From: Alteromonas indica
GTDB lineage: Bacteria; Pseudomonadota; Gammaproteobacteria; Enterobacterales; Alteromonadaceae
Reading direction: 5' to 3'
Length of the DNA: 64,000 nt
NCBI GenBank assembly: GCA_003056425.1
Contig: PYVY01000013.1
Location: 1-64,000 of the forward strand
Part shown: positions 9,899 to 19,484 of the stretch, piece after piece
Numbering within the stretch: position 1 is the first letter of the stretch
How the letters are laid out: each line of letters opens with the position of its first letter
Notes under the pieces: generated by a model
The model's database searches: none
What the model saw: the letters and a program-made list of their open reading frames with translations, nothing else
What the model was told of the DNA's origin: nothing
Program-made: the position numbers and the translations under genes

Positions 9899-10269
9899 AA
9901 CAACCTGATAAAGACTCTAAAGATAACCTGCAATGCGAATTACGTTCCAACTCTGCTTATTTTAATACACCATCGGATAAACCGCGGTTCAGGGGATTGC
10001 TTACGGAACGCTACCAGGTATTGTGTCGAGCTACCTGATGGCAGGCTTGGCCCCTGCTTGACCACCTCAGCGTATCGGGTGGCTATCCTACCATACCCAG
10101 TTTAGCGTTTGTTATATACAATGCTACCATTAGCAGAACGTTACTAGCATTATTGTATCGTCACATTAATGCCAGTAGCCTATCAAATTCAATGTTTTAC
10201 ATGTTTCTTATAGAATCCTTTATGAGGGATACGTAAAGCCGGAATCGTTAACGTGTTACGGATAATTAG
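9899..10269. other. Divergent promoter region between the TPR gene and gmd
   Basis: A 371-bp region separating two divergent transcription units, so it should carry promoters in both directions. The part nearest gmd (about 10110-10270) is AT-rich. No JUMPstart/ops element (GGCGGTAGCG type), RNA gene or convincing ORF was found. Confidence 0.5.
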
Positions 10270-11382
10270 ATGAAAAAAGCGCTCATCTCAGGAGTTACCG
10301 GTCAGGATGGCTCTTATCTGGCAGAATTTTTGTTGGAAAAAGGCTATGAAGTTCACGGCATAAAGCGGCGAGCCTCATCTTTTAATACGCAACGCATTGA
10401 CCATATTTATGAAGATCCGCACGATAACCCGCGGTTTATACTACATTATGGCGACCTGACCGATACCTCGAACCTTACACGAATTATTGCCCAGGTAAAG
10501 CCCGACGAGATTTATAATCTGGCTGCCCAATCACATGTCGCGGTTTCGTTTGAAGCACCAGAATATACGGCCGATGTGGATGCCCTGGGCACCTTGCGAA
10601 TGCTTGAAGCCATACGTTTTTTGGGGCTGGAAAAAACCACCCGTTTTTACCAGGCATCCAGTTCAGAGCTATACGGCAAAGTGCAGGAAACCCCCCAAAC
10701 CGAAACCACCCCATTCCATCCTCGTTCGCCCTATGGCGTAGCAAAATTGTATGCCTACTGGATAACGGTAAATTACCGCGAATCCTATGGCATGTATGCA
10801 TGCAATGGCATTTTGTTTAACCATGAGTCGCCGCGACGGGGCGAGACCTTTGTGACCCGTAAAATAACCCGTGGTATGTCGAATATCGCGCAGGGGCTGG
10901 AGCAATGCCTGTATTTAGGTAACCTGGATGCATTACGTGACTGGGGCCACGCGAAAGATTACGTGCGCATGCAATGGATGATGCTTCAACAAGATCAGCC
11001 AGACGATTTTGTGATAGCCACAGGAAAGCAGATATCCGTGCGCGACTTTGTGCGAATGGCAGCCGCGCACGCTGGTATAACCTTGACCTTTAGCGGCAGT
11101 GGGGCTGATGAAATTGGTACGGTCGCCAAGGTATGTGCAAAAGATGCCCCTGGGGTGCAGCCCGGCGATGTAGTCGTAAAAGTCGATGCGCGTTATTTTC
11201 GTCCCGCGGAAGTCGATACCTTATTGGGCGACGCCTCAAAAGCCCGTGATAAGCTGGGCTGGGAGCCGGAAATATCGGTAGAGCAAATGTGTGCCGAAAT
11301 GGTGGCTGAAGATCTTGATAAGGCCAAACGCCATGCGTTGCTTAAACAACATGGCTATACCGTCTCAGTAACCAGGGAGTAG
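10270..11382 (+). CDS. gmd: GDP-mannose 4,6-dehydratase
   Basis: A 370-residue NAD(P)-dependent short-chain dehydrogenase that converts GDP-D-mannose to GDP-4-keto-6-deoxymannose, the first step of GDP-L-fucose synthesis. The N-terminal [19 protein letters not shown] is the GxxGxxG cofactor loop with the family-typical [21 protein letters not shown] and the catalytic [12 protein letters not shown] (YxxxK) follow, and [18 protein letters not shown] is the conserved substrate-binding segment. Length and motifs are fully typical. The gene is followed after 3 bp by fcl, completing the two-step pathway. GDP-mannose itself must come from genes outside the window. Confidence 0.97.
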   Translation: MKKALISGVTGQDGSYLAEFLLEKGYEVHGIKRRASSFNTQRIDHIYEDPHDNPRFILHYGDLTDTSNLTRIIAQVKPDEIYNLAAQSHVAVSFEAPEYTADVDALGTLRMLEAIRFLGLEKTTRFYQASSSELYGKVQETPQTETTPFHPRSPYGVAKLYAYWITVNYRESYGMYACNGILFNHESPRRGETFVTRKITRGMSNIAQGLEQCLYLGNLDALRDWGHAKDYVRMQWMMLQQDQPDDFVIATGKQISVRDFVRMAAAHAGITLTFSGSGADEIGTVAKVCAKDAPGVQPGDVVVKVDARYFRPAEVDTLLGDASKARDKLGWEPEISVEQMCAEMVAEDLDKAKRHALLKQHGYTVSVTRE

Positions 11383-11385
11383 CAA

Positions 11386-12345
11386 GTGAAAACCGTATTT
11401 GTGGTAGGCCATAATGGAATGGTGGGTTCCGCCATTGTTCGCCAGCTCTGCGGGCGCAGCGATGTCAGGTTGCTCACCTGTGCCCGGGACCAGCTTGATT
11501 TACTGAACCAGGCCCAGGTTGACCGTTTCTTTGCCACACACTCTATTGATGAGGTGTATTTGGCGGCAGCAAAAGTGGGGGGGATCCATGCAAATAATAC
11601 GTACCCGGCCGAGTTCATTTATCAAAACCTGATGATACAGACCAATGTTATTCATAGTGCACATAGCCACAATGTAGCTAAGCTGCTGTTTTTAGGTTCC
11701 TCTTGTATCTACCCTCAGCATGCAGAGCAGCCTATGCAGGAAACTGCTTTGTTAACCGGCACCCTTGAGGCTACCAACGAACCGTATGCGGTGGCCAAGA
11801 TAGCTGGTATTAAAATGTGTGAAAGCTACAATCGACAATATGGACGAGATTATCGTAGTGCGATGCCGACAAACCTGTATGGGCCGCGCGATAATTTTCA
11901 CCCAGAAAACTCTCATGTTATTCCCGGCCTGTTACGCCGTTTTCACGAAGCAAAAATGCGCGGCGATGCGGCGGTCACAGCGTGGGGAACTGGACGTCCC
12001 AAGCGTGAGTTTATGCATGTCGATGATATGGCAAGCGCCAGTGTTTACATCATGGAAAGCCCCCAGCACGATTATCTAGGCCTGGTAAGCCCGCGGGTAA
12101 GTCACATCAATATTGGTACAGGCAGGGATTGTTCTGTAAAAGCGCTGGTTGAAACCATCGCCCGTATTACCGGGTTTACAGGCGCTATACAGTGGGATAC
12201 CCATCGCCCAGATGGGGTGGCGCGTAAATTGATGGACGCTACCCGGTTGACGACCCTGGGATGGCAGGCCAGTATCTCCCTTGAGGAAGGGTTAGCCCAA
12301 ACATACCAATGGTTTTTAGATAATCAGCAGGAATTTCGAGCTTAG
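11386..12345 (+). CDS. fcl: GDP-L-fucose synthase
   Basis: A 319-residue bifunctional 3,5-epimerase/4-reductase that turns the Gmd product into GDP-L-fucose. The N-terminal [15 protein letters not shown] is the NADP-binding loop, [15 protein letters not shown] is the conserved active-site region, and [16 protein letters not shown] contains the catalytic Tyr and Lys. [20 protein letters not shown] is the family signature for substrate binding. The start is GTG with an AGGGAG ribosome-binding site 7 nt upstream. It is co-transcribed with gmd. Its last 4 bp overlap the end of the convergent peptidoglycan-binding-type gene. Also called wcaG. Confidence 0.97.
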   Translation: MKTVFVVGHNGMVGSAIVRQLCGRSDVRLLTCARDQLDLLNQAQVDRFFATHSIDEVYLAAAKVGGIHANNTYPAEFIYQNLMIQTNVIHSAHSHNVAKLLFLGSSCIYPQHAEQPMQETALLTGTLEATNEPYAVAKIAGIKMCESYNRQYGRDYRSAMPTNLYGPRDNFHPENSHVIPGLLRRFHEAKMRGDAAVTAWGTGRPKREFMHVDDMASASVYIMESPQHDYLGLVSPRVSHINIGTGRDCSVKALVETIARITGFTGAIQWDTHRPDGVARKLMDATRLTTLGWQASISLEEGLAQTYQWFLDNQQEFRA

Positions 12346-12929
12346 TCTGTTGAGGCGTGAAACAGCGCGTTAAGTGTCTTTTGGCCAAATAACATTTTTT
12401 CGCTGATATCATGGTCATCTTGAAAAGCTTCAATCGCGTTTTTCAAATCCTCAGACACTTCGCTGCTGGGCGGACCTTCGAAATAGCCCTTTTGAATCAG
12501 TGCTTGCTGTACTGCTTCGACTACCTGAGAATAAAGTTTATAGTGTTGGCCGTTATCGCTCACTTTTATGGCGCCATTAAATTCGCTAATCCGCCCGTTG
12601 TGTAGCTGGTTAATTAACTGGGTACTGGCCTGAAAAAAGCTAAGCTGCGGGTGTTGTTTGCAGTACGCGTAAAGATAATTTCCCAGTGTTTGTATATCGC
12701 GCCATGAGGTTACATCAAAGGTGTCACTTAAGTGTTGGTTTTGCCCGGTAAGATAGCCGTTGAGCCAGCCAGCATAAAGATATTTTTGGGGGTTATCTTC
12801 TTGCAGCATTTTGACATAAGTAGGGCATGGAGTATTACCCACTCCTTTAATGGCAAACTTTTCATTTTTATCCATAGCGAAGGCCGCCGGCGTGAGTGCT
12901 ATAAGTATCAGGCTAAGCAAAGGTTTCAT
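12342..12929 (-). CDS. Secreted Rap1a/PG-binding-like protein
   Basis: A 195-residue exported protein of unproved function. Residues 1-18 form a signal peptide (cleavage after AFA). Residues about 30-110 contain two cysteines (NTPCPTY and AYCKQHP) with a WLNGYLTG motif between them, a pattern like small periplasmic Rap1a/HdeA-type domains. Residues about 130-190 resemble a peptidoglycan_binding_1 domain ([38 protein letters not shown]). It probably sits in the periplasm near the cell wall. An AAGGAC ribosome-binding site precedes the ATG. It overlaps the end of the convergent fcl by 4 bp. Confidence 0.65.
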   Translation of the reverse strand: MKPLLSLILIALTPAAFAMDKNEKFAIKGVGNTPCPTYVKMLQEDNPQKYLYAGWLNGYLTGQNQHLSDTFDVTSWRDIQTLGNYLYAYCKQHPQLSFFQASTQLINQLHNGRISEFNGAIKVSDNGQHYKLYSQVVEAVQQALIQKGYFEGPPSSEVSEDLKNAIEAFQDDHDISEKMLFGQKTLNALFHASTD

Positions 12930-12984
12930 TCATTGTCCTTAATTATGCGCGCCCCTTTAGCGCAGGGGCGCGTGGGTATGACGA

Positions 12985-14415
12985 CTAATGTAATGTCGGC
13001 TTTCTTCTTACCAGTGTACAGCCTAATCCCAGTAACACCAGCAACCCAACAGCGGGTTCTGGCACCGCCACCCCGGTATCGTCCAGGGTCAGGGCATTCA
13101 TGAGTAACCGTTCAGCCGTTCCGGTCCAATCTAAAAAAGTTGGGAAGGCTGCAGCAAAGTCGGTGGCTTCTATATCGAGCAACCGGTCAAGCCCCACTAG
13201 CATAAACGACGAAATGTCCATGCCCAGAGTAGAAAAATCAAACATGCCGCCAGGTGCCAGCGTGGCAACGACTACACCATCGACCATCACATCAATATCC
13301 CCAAAGCCAAAGGATGCGTCTGGTGTCATGACTTCTGAAAATAGCGCGCCGCCTTCAAGTGTATATTCAAAACCATACGCATAAGGAGGATCGAACCAAT
13401 TACCGCCTTCAGGTATTTCGAATACAAACTCACCTGGTGCTGGCACAAATGGCAGAATAGGGTTACTTGCATTTTCGCCAGGTTCGACGCCACCTACGCC
13501 GCCAAAGGCAAACATAAAGGTAGCCGGCGTACCGGTGGCCGGTGCGTCGCTTTGTTGGCCAAGTGAATACACGTTTACCCCCAGGTTGGTAAGCGCTGAA
13601 ATGGCTTCAATTTCGCTGCCTGCGCTACCATAAAATATATTGAAGGTGCGGCTTTCACCTGCGGCTAAATCGCCGAACGCAAAATCAAACACGGAGCCAT
13701 GATCAGCGGGACCATTATCGGTAAAATCGGTATTTACTGTGTCGCTGTTTACCCAGCCTGCGGCGGAGCGTGGGTCACTGCTGGCAAAACCGTTATCGCT
13801 GGCATAGCGCACATTGCCCCCATTGCTTTCAAGATTAGCGGTAACGCCAGAGTGGGTAACATACTCGCTGAACTCCGTAGGCGGAATATCCCAGTCCATA
13901 GCACGGCGATACACGACATCGCCAATGGTCGTATCTGCATTATTGGCAATGGTGACTGAAGCCTGGAACACGCCATTGGCTAATGAACGTCCATAAGCAT
14001 GGGTAACACTGATGGGCGCATCCTGAAAATTAACCATCGAGGTTACGGACGCGTCGGTGGCGCCAAAGATGCCATCGCTCAAGCCCATAGCTCCACCGGT
14101 TTCTTCATTTGCCCAACCCGCTACCCGGGCGCTCTCGTAACTTGCCGCCACGCCCCAACCTTCACACAAACACCCCGGAGACGTCGCATCACCTAAGCCA
14201 GCGCGCCATAAACCCACAACGTCAGAACCAAATTCGCTATAAAATTCTTCCGGCAGGCCTGCAATGTCCGAGGCCCTGACATTAAGATGCCCTTCATCGT
14301 TAACCCCTAGATAGGTATCGCCGTATTGTAGAATGGTCGCAGCGTTAACTGGGGTAAAGGCTGCGGTGGTAAGAGCGGCTGCGCATAGCAGCGAGGTATG
14401 AAATAACTTTTGCAT
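12985..14415 (-). CDS. PEP-CTERM sorting-domain surface protein
   Basis: A 476-residue exported protein. It starts with a signal peptide (cleavage likely after PVNA, about residue 26). It ends with the tripartite PEP-CTERM signal: VPEP (about 449-453), a hydrophobic helix (VGLLVLLGLGCTLV) and a basic tail (RRKP). Such signals are cut by exosortases (XrtA/EpsH type), which release or anchor proteins in cells making EPS. The body is Gly/Asp/Ala-rich and looks beta-structured, without a recognised enzymatic domain. The ATG at 14415 was chosen over an upstream one because an AAGGA box precedes it. No exosortase gene lies in the window, so the processing enzyme must be elsewhere. Confidence 0.88.
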   Translation of the reverse strand: MQKLFHTSLLCAAALTTAAFTPVNAATILQYGDTYLGVNDEGHLNVRASDIAGLPEEFYSEFGSDVVGLWRAGLGDATSPGCLCEGWGVAASYESARVAGWANEETGGAMGLSDGIFGATDASVTSMVNFQDAPISVTHAYGRSLANGVFQASVTIANNADTTIGDVVYRRAMDWDIPPTEFSEYVTHSGVTANLESNGGNVRYASDNGFASSDPRSAAGWVNSDTVNTDFTDNGPADHGSVFDFAFGDLAAGESRTFNIFYGSAGSEIEAISALTNLGVNVYSLGQQSDAPATGTPATFMFAFGGVGGVEPGENASNPILPFVPAPGEFVFEIPEGGNWFDPPYAYGFEYTLEGGALFSEVMTPDASFGFGDIDVMVDGVVVATLAPGGMFDFSTLGMDISSFMLVGLDRLLDIEATDFAAAFPTFLDWTGTAERLLMNALTLDDTGVAVPEPAVGLLVLLGLGCTLVRRKPTLH

Positions 14416-14592
14416 GGAATTATCCTTATCAAAAAGCAAATCAACAACAAAGTTTGTTGAAAATGCGCCCTACCAGCTAGGGCAATTCCACGAAGCAATA
14501 TATAAACCAATCTGTATATTTATGTTTATAAAGGAAAAGTTTTATTAAAGGGGGTCGGTTGGTAAGTTGTTGTAAATAAATCCGACATTTTT

Positions 14593-17454
14593 TTACGTTT
14601 TATTAGCATTAGCCCAGCGGCTAATAACGGTTTGCAGATCTGTGGCTGTAAACGGCTTAGAGATGTAGTCATTCATGCCTGCTGCTTCACAGGCTTCACG
14701 GTCGCCCTTCATAGCGTTGGCGGTGAGGGCCACAATGGGTACATTAAGATAGCGCTCCCCAGCTTCGCCCTGACGGATCCGCCGGGTGGCCTCAAAGCCG
14801 TCCATCTCGGGCATGTGGCAATCCATCAAAATAACATCAAAGGTAATTTTCATCTGCATCAAGGCGCTTATTGCTTCCTTCCCATTAATTGCCGTGAGTA
14901 CCTTGTGTCCGTTCAGATTTTCCCGGGCGATTAGCTGGTTAATTTCGTTGTCTTCAACCAGTAGAATACGCGCTGCCGTATAGTTTTTGACCTTTGAAAT
15001 CGCTGTCGGGGAGTGTGCCGCTAGCGTAGGATGGGGTAAGTCTTTAGGGGCTTTGCCCAATTGAATGGTAAAGCTAAAGCTGCTGCCTTCGCCTTTGCGG
15101 CTAGTAACCTGAATGTCACCACCGCACAGTTGACAAAGCTGCCGGGTAATAGCCAAACCCAACCCAGTGCCGCCGAAACGCCGGGTCGTAGTATCATCTT
15201 CTTGAGTGAATACTTCAAAAATACGGCTCACTTTCTCCGGCGCAATCCCGATACCGGTATCTTTTACGCATCCCTCTAGTCGCCATTTTTGGTTATGATG
15301 ACGTAGTGCGATACTCACCTCAACATAGCCCGATTGAGTAAATTTCACTGCGTTACTTAGCAAGTTACCTAATATTTGGCGTAGCCTAACCGCATCGCCT
15401 ATCACTATGCTTGTTTCGCCCAGGTTAAGCGAGATGGTTAGCTCAATGCCTTTCTGATCGCAGTTGGTCTGATATTGCTCAAAAATAGTTTCCAATAGCA
15501 GGCGAAGATTAAACGGTGCCCGTTCAATATTCAGCTGGCCTGCTTCAATCTTTGAAAAATCCAGAATATCATCAACAATATGCTGCAGATTGTGCATACT
15601 TTGCAAAGACAGGTTCAGATACCTGCGCTGTTTATCATCCAGGGCAGTTTCATCTAACAGTTGCAAGGTGCCAGATATACCATGTAACGGCGTTCTTACC
15701 TCATGACTCATACTGGCCAGAAAACTGGACTTTAAACGGGCGGATTCTTCCGCCCGATGGCGAGCATCTTCTAGATATTCGCGGGTTTTCTCTTGCTCGG
15801 TAACATCCTGGAAAAATACGACGTAGTGCGTCACTTTAGTATCAGAACGCACCGGCGTCATAACTAACCTGGCATAAAACACATGGCCGGTTTTTTTATA
15901 CAGTAATAAGGTTTCATCCAAAGACTCACCGGCTTTAACCTTGTCATAAATCGTGCGAAGGGTAGCGCTATCTGTGTTCTCGCCAATCAGCAGATTAGCC
16001 GGTTGGCCAAGGGCTTCTTTTGACGAAAACCCACTGAGTTGGGAAAAGTAGTTGTTAATATAAACTATTGGCATAGTAGAGCGGGTGGTATCAGCAATAG
16101 CGATGGCTACCGTAGCGCTCTCCATGGCATGGGTCATCAGCCGGTTCCGGCTTTCTAAATCGCGCTGCTGACTAACGTCATTGCCTACTAAAACTGACCC
16201 TATCACCTCTTTGTTATCACTGATAAAGGGTAATAAAGTCCATTTAACTGTTATTTGCCGTGGGGCTGCGGCATCGGTATAGGTGGCATCCAGCGTCGTA
16301 CCCGTATCATTCAGAAAGCTGGCAATACGTTGGAGTTCCTGGGCGTCCAGGCCGTAATGCGCGGCAGCCCGTTCGTAACGATGGTTTGAAATTACCACAT
16401 GGCCTTCATTGTTTAATACCACCAACAGCTCTTCAAGCGAGTCGATAACATTGGCAAATTGGCGGTTCGATAATGTAATGGTCAGCAGATTAACGGTAAG
16501 GTTGTCGAATGCTTCGCGAATATCCGCTAACTCTGCCGGTTCATCAGATGGCGCGAGCGAGCGGGCGGCAGACTTTTGCTGCATACTGGCTAAAATAGAT
16601 TCGTATAATGTTTGCAAAGTAGTGGCGGTTAGCCCGGCGGCTCGATTTACCGCATGCAAACTAACTAGAATAGTCGCAATAATACTAATTAAGAGTACCG
16701 GAATTAACCACAGTACAGCTTCATACGCCTGCGTGAACGGCGACAAGCTATATAAGGTTAAGCCTTGCCACTGACGGGCGTAACGGGTCCAGTGAGAATA
16801 TTCGGCCAAAGTGAAAGAGGTGTGGGGAGCAAAGGTCTGGGGGGCGGTGCTATACAAAATTTCATTGGTGCCACTAACTATCAGCTGAGTGGCACTATTT
16901 TCGCGCGGATTAATCAGTTGCCCGATGTCGCGGACATAGAGAACCAGCGCACCCTCAACCGAACTACCAATATACACCGGCACTGCTACTATAATGCCAT
17001 TTTCATGGATTCGCCAAAACCGTTTCCCCTCTTCCAACGTGGCCGGTTGCCATAAAGCAGCTAAACCATCCGGCAACTGACCATGCCAGTTTTTGCTAAT
17101 GACTTCTTCCCCCGCGAAATCAAATAACGCCAAACTGGCATCAGTGGCCCGGGATAAACGAAGGGTGCGAAAAAATAATAGCAGGTAATTATCGCGTTGC
17201 TCTATGTCGATAAAACTGTTCACTACCAGGTCGTTACCGGCAATGCTTTCAAGCAGCAACAACGTATCGCGGATACTAAAGTCGATATCCGCACGTAAAT
17301 TTTCGACATGATGCTGTTGATTAGATGATACCTGCTGCTGGGCAAAATATACCACTGCAAAACAAATAAGCAGGCTGATAATAAAGAGCGCCGCCAGTAG
17401 CTTGGGTAACAGAGTCCTTTGTAACGTGCTAGCCAGCGAGGGTCTTGCAGACAT
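14593..17454 (-). CDS. Hybrid sensor histidine kinase with two PAS domains
   Basis: A 953-residue inner-membrane signalling kinase. Order: membrane helix 18-38, periplasmic sensor region 40-245, membrane helix 246-268, linker/HAMP-like 270-325, PAS 330-430, PAS 440-555 and HisKA with the phospho-acceptor His584 (SMSHEVRTPL). The ATPase domain follows at 690-800 (N-box NLLSNAVKF, G-boxes DTGIGI and GGTGLGL), then a receiver domain at 828-945 with phospho-acceptor Asp878 (LMDCHMPEMDGF) and Lys933. No Hpt domain or DNA-binding output is present, so a separate phosphotransfer protein must exist elsewhere. It starts 2 bp after the periplasmic-binding-protein gene stops, so ligand sensing probably goes through that partner. 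The second PAS reads like a LOV domain but has Ala486 where the photoactive Cys would be. Confidence 0.93.
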   Translation of the reverse strand: MSARPSLASTLQRTLLPKLLAALFIISLLICFAVVYFAQQQVSSNQQHHVENLRADIDFSIRDTLLLLESIAGNDLVVNSFIDIEQRDNYLLLFFRTLRLSRATDASLALFDFAGEEVISKNWHGQLPDGLAALWQPATLEEGKRFWRIHENGIIVAVPVYIGSSVEGALVLYVRDIGQLINPRENSATQLIVSGTNEILYSTAPQTFAPHTSFTLAEYSHWTRYARQWQGLTLYSLSPFTQAYEAVLWLIPVLLISIIATILVSLHAVNRAAGLTATTLQTLYESILASMQQKSAARSLAPSDEPAELADIREAFDNLTVNLLTITLSNRQFANVIDSLEELLVVLNNEGHVVISNHRYERAAAHYGLDAQELQRIASFLNDTGTTLDATYTDAAAPRQITVKWTLLPFISDNKEVIGSVLVGNDVSQQRDLESRNRLMTHAMESATVAIAIADTTRSTMPIVYINNYFSQLSGFSSKEALGQPANLLIGENTDSATLRTIYDKVKAGESLDETLLLYKKTGHVFYARLVMTPVRSDTKVTHYVVFFQDVTEQEKTREYLEDARHRAEESARLKSSFLASMSHEVRTPLHGISGTLQLLDETALDDKQRRYLNLSLQSMHNLQHIVDDILDFSKIEAGQLNIERAPFNLRLLLETIFEQYQTNCDQKGIELTISLNLGETSIVIGDAVRLRQILGNLLSNAVKFTQSGYVEVSIALRHHNQKWRLEGCVKDTGIGIAPEKVSRIFEVFTQEDDTTTRRFGGTGLGLAITRQLCQLCGGDIQVTSRKGEGSSFSFTIQLGKAPKDLPHPTLAAHSPTAISKVKNYTAARILLVEDNEINQLIARENLNGHKVLTAINGKEAISALMQMKITFDVILMDCHMPEMDGFEATRRIRQGEAGERYLNVPIVALTANAMKGDREACEAAGMNDYISKPFTATDLQTVISRWANANKT

Positions 17455-17456
17455 CT

Positions 17457-18644
17457 TTACCTCGTTATCGGAATAAGATTTCCATTATTATCAAATTGCG
17501 CCATAAAGTAATCATCGGCCCATAACGCATCGTGGCGACTTTGGGTAAATGCCGGCATATATCGTTTTACCGCGCCATTTATCGGCGGTAAATTTTCCAG
17601 TGCATGGCGAACCTTATTTAACTCAATACTTTCCGCCTGCCTGACCGCAATGGCTAACATGCTGACCAGATCATAGGCGTGGGCCGTGCCCACCACAGCA
17701 GAAACGCTATCTTTACTGGTTTCACCATACGCCTGTTGATAGTCTTTAAAGAGTTTAGCAGCAACCGGATTGTTCTGGTAAAGAAAACTAAAAGTTTGAA
17801 TAACAGAAATATCCAGTTTTGCCAGCATGTCCATGCCAATCAACTTAACAAAGTTACCGCTGCCGATCCCCCAGTGAGCAATGACCGGAAGGGGCTTTTC
17901 TGAGGTCTGGTATAAAGCATTGATTGCTACCGCACCTTCAGGGGCATTGGTAACTAATATAACTGCATCCACCTTTGCCTGCTGAATGCTTTGCGCATCA
18001 GCAGAAAAATTAGTTTGATGCCAGTTTATCCAGGTCACTTTTTGAATGTTTACCCCTTGCTGCGCAGCGGCCGCCTTTAATGAGGTCAGATTTGATCGGC
18101 CCCAGCCGGTGCGTTCAAGCACCAGCGCCACCGTTTTATATCCCTGCGCTTTAGCGTGTTTGATCAGCACACTGCCTGCTTCACTGTCGCGGATAGATAC
18201 CCGAAATACATTATTGGGACTGAAGTCATTTTCGACGAGGGGCGTACCTGCTGCCCAGGGGCCCAGATACAGAATGTTGTGGCGGTGAATATAAGGCAGC
18301 TCAGCAATAGCCACAGGCGTATGAATACCGCCTACCACGGCAATCAAATTGTCTAGTTCAGCCAGCTTTTTAATGTTTGCGACACCACGGGCAGGGTTAC
18401 CCCGATGATCTTTGTGCACTATTTGCACCTGCCGCCCCATTAAGCCGCCTGCTTTATTAATATCTGCCACGGCTAACTCAACCCCACGGGCAATCGCATT
18501 GCCGCCTTCAACGGCCACCGTGCTGAAATCGGCATCGATAGCGATAAGTAACGGGGTGTCATCGGGCTTAGCGTGCACTTGCCCACTAAAAGGGGCCATG
18601 CCAACAATAATTAACCACAAAATAAAAATAGTCTGTACGCGCAT
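17457..18644 (-). CDS. Periplasmic ligand-binding protein, LivK/Peripla_BP_6 family
   Basis: A soluble periplasmic protein of about 395 residues with a signal peptide (cleavage after QVHA) and the two-lobed fold of branched-chain-amino-acid-type binding proteins: LLIAIDADFSTV, GVELAVADINKAGGLMGR, AVVGGIHTPVAIAELPYI and the C-terminal YFMAQFDNNGNLIPI. No transport permease or ATPase is nearby. The only partner is the downstream hybrid kinase, 2 bp away, so it probably presents a small ligand (amino acid, amide or similar) to the kinase sensor, as TorT does for TorS. The ATG at 18644 is preferred over a TTG six bases upstream. The ligand cannot be predicted. Confidence 0.88.
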   Translation of the reverse strand: MRVQTIFILWLIIVGMAPFSGQVHAKPDDTPLLIAIDADFSTVAVEGGNAIARGVELAVADINKAGGLMGRQVQIVHKDHRGNPARGVANIKKLAELDNLIAVVGGIHTPVAIAELPYIHRHNILYLGPWAAGTPLVENDFSPNNVFRVSIRDSEAGSVLIKHAKAQGYKTVALVLERTGWGRSNLTSLKAAAAQQGVNIQKVTWINWHQTNFSADAQSIQQAKVDAVILVTNAPEGAVAINALYQTSEKPLPVIAHWGIGSGNFVKLIGMDMLAKLDISVIQTFSFLYQNNPVAAKLFKDYQQAYGETSKDSVSAVVGTAHAYDLVSMLAIAVRQAESIELNKVRHALENLPPINGAVKRYMPAFTQSRHDALWADDYFMAQFDNNGNLIPITR

Positions 18645-18964
18645 GGGCAACTTATTACATAAACGTTATATATCAATCGTAGTGATTTTTAGCGGTTTCG
18701 CAATTAGACAAAGGGCGGTAAACCCTTGGTCTAACTCCCCTAACCCATGCCACGAAAAAGAATGAGGTATTTAATACCTCACTATACCGAACGAAATTGC
18801 CGGCGCACAGGTATAAAGTTTACTCGGCTACTGATTAATTCAGGTGGCATAGCTGTTTTTGGCAGTTTGTGTATGCCCTTTGCCACGTGTACGGTATTTG
18901 CTACCTGTAGGGTATTGGCAAGCTATATAACACGGGCAAAAAGTAACAGGAGTAACCTTGCTGT
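18645..18964. other. Divergent intergenic region
   Basis: A 320-bp region between the binding-protein/kinase operon (leftward) and the exonuclease gene (rightward). It should contain both promoters. A frame of 73 codons across 18747-18968 has no ribosome-binding site or recognisable product and was not accepted. No terminator or RNA structure stands out. Confidence 0.5.
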
Positions 18965-19480
18965 ATGACTAAACAACCACCGTCCGTTATTGATGTCGAA
19001 GCGTCTGGTTTCGGTTCATCCAGCTATCCTATTGAAGTGGGCGTAAAACGTTATGACGGTGCCCGATTTTGTCGGCTGATTCAGCCACTTGATAGTTGGA
19101 CCCACTGGGACGACCATGCGGCCAAACTGCATGGTTTGAGTCGCCAGGATCTCAACCAATATGGCCAGCCGGTGGAGGAGGTCTGTACTGAACTGAATGC
19201 ATTTTTGCGCGGTCAAACGGTGTATTCGGATGGTTGGGTGGTGGATTATCCGTGGCTTATTAAGTTATTTGGCGCGGCGCGCCAATCTATGGCATTCAGG
19301 GTGTCCGCGTTAGATTATTTGCTCAGCGAGCAACAAATGGATATCTGGCACAATACCAAGCTGGAACTACAACACCGGTTTGATTCCCAGCGGCATCGCG
19401 CCAGCGTCGATGCTGACCTTATTCAGTTGACATTTATTCATACCCAGGCGCACAGTACAAAATCACGGCCTACTGGATAG
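18965..19480 (+). CDS. 3'-5' exonuclease, DnaQ-like fold
   Basis: A 171-residue DEDD-type nuclease. Motif Exo I is DVEASGFGSS (Asp10, Glu12), HGLS sits at about residue 58, Exo II is YSDGWVVDYPWL with the catalytic Asp, and Exo III is HRASVDADLI with its His and Asp. The length fits stand-alone RNase T/DnaQ-like exonucleases. The natural substrate is unknown. It is followed after 4 bp by the racemase gene, so the two are probably co-transcribed without an obvious functional link. The GGAG ribosome-binding site is about 12 nt from the ATG, longer than usual. Confidence 0.85.
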   Translation: MTKQPPSVIDVEASGFGSSSYPIEVGVKRYDGARFCRLIQPLDSWTHWDDHAAKLHGLSRQDLNQYGQPVEEVCTELNAFLRGQTVYSDGWVVDYPWLIKLFGAARQSMAFRVSALDYLLSEQQMDIWHNTKLELQHRFDSQRHRASVDADLIQLTFIHTQAHSTKSRPTG

Positions 19481-19484
19481 AATA

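Noticed and set aside
9833..10105. Plus-strand 90-codon frame upstream of gmd
   Set aside because: Overlaps the start of the TPR-like gene on the other strand and has no credible start signal.
18747..18968. Possible 73-codon gene before the exonuclease
   Set aside because: No ribosome-binding site, Cys/Arg-rich composition and no recognisable product; it overlaps the start of a well-supported gene.
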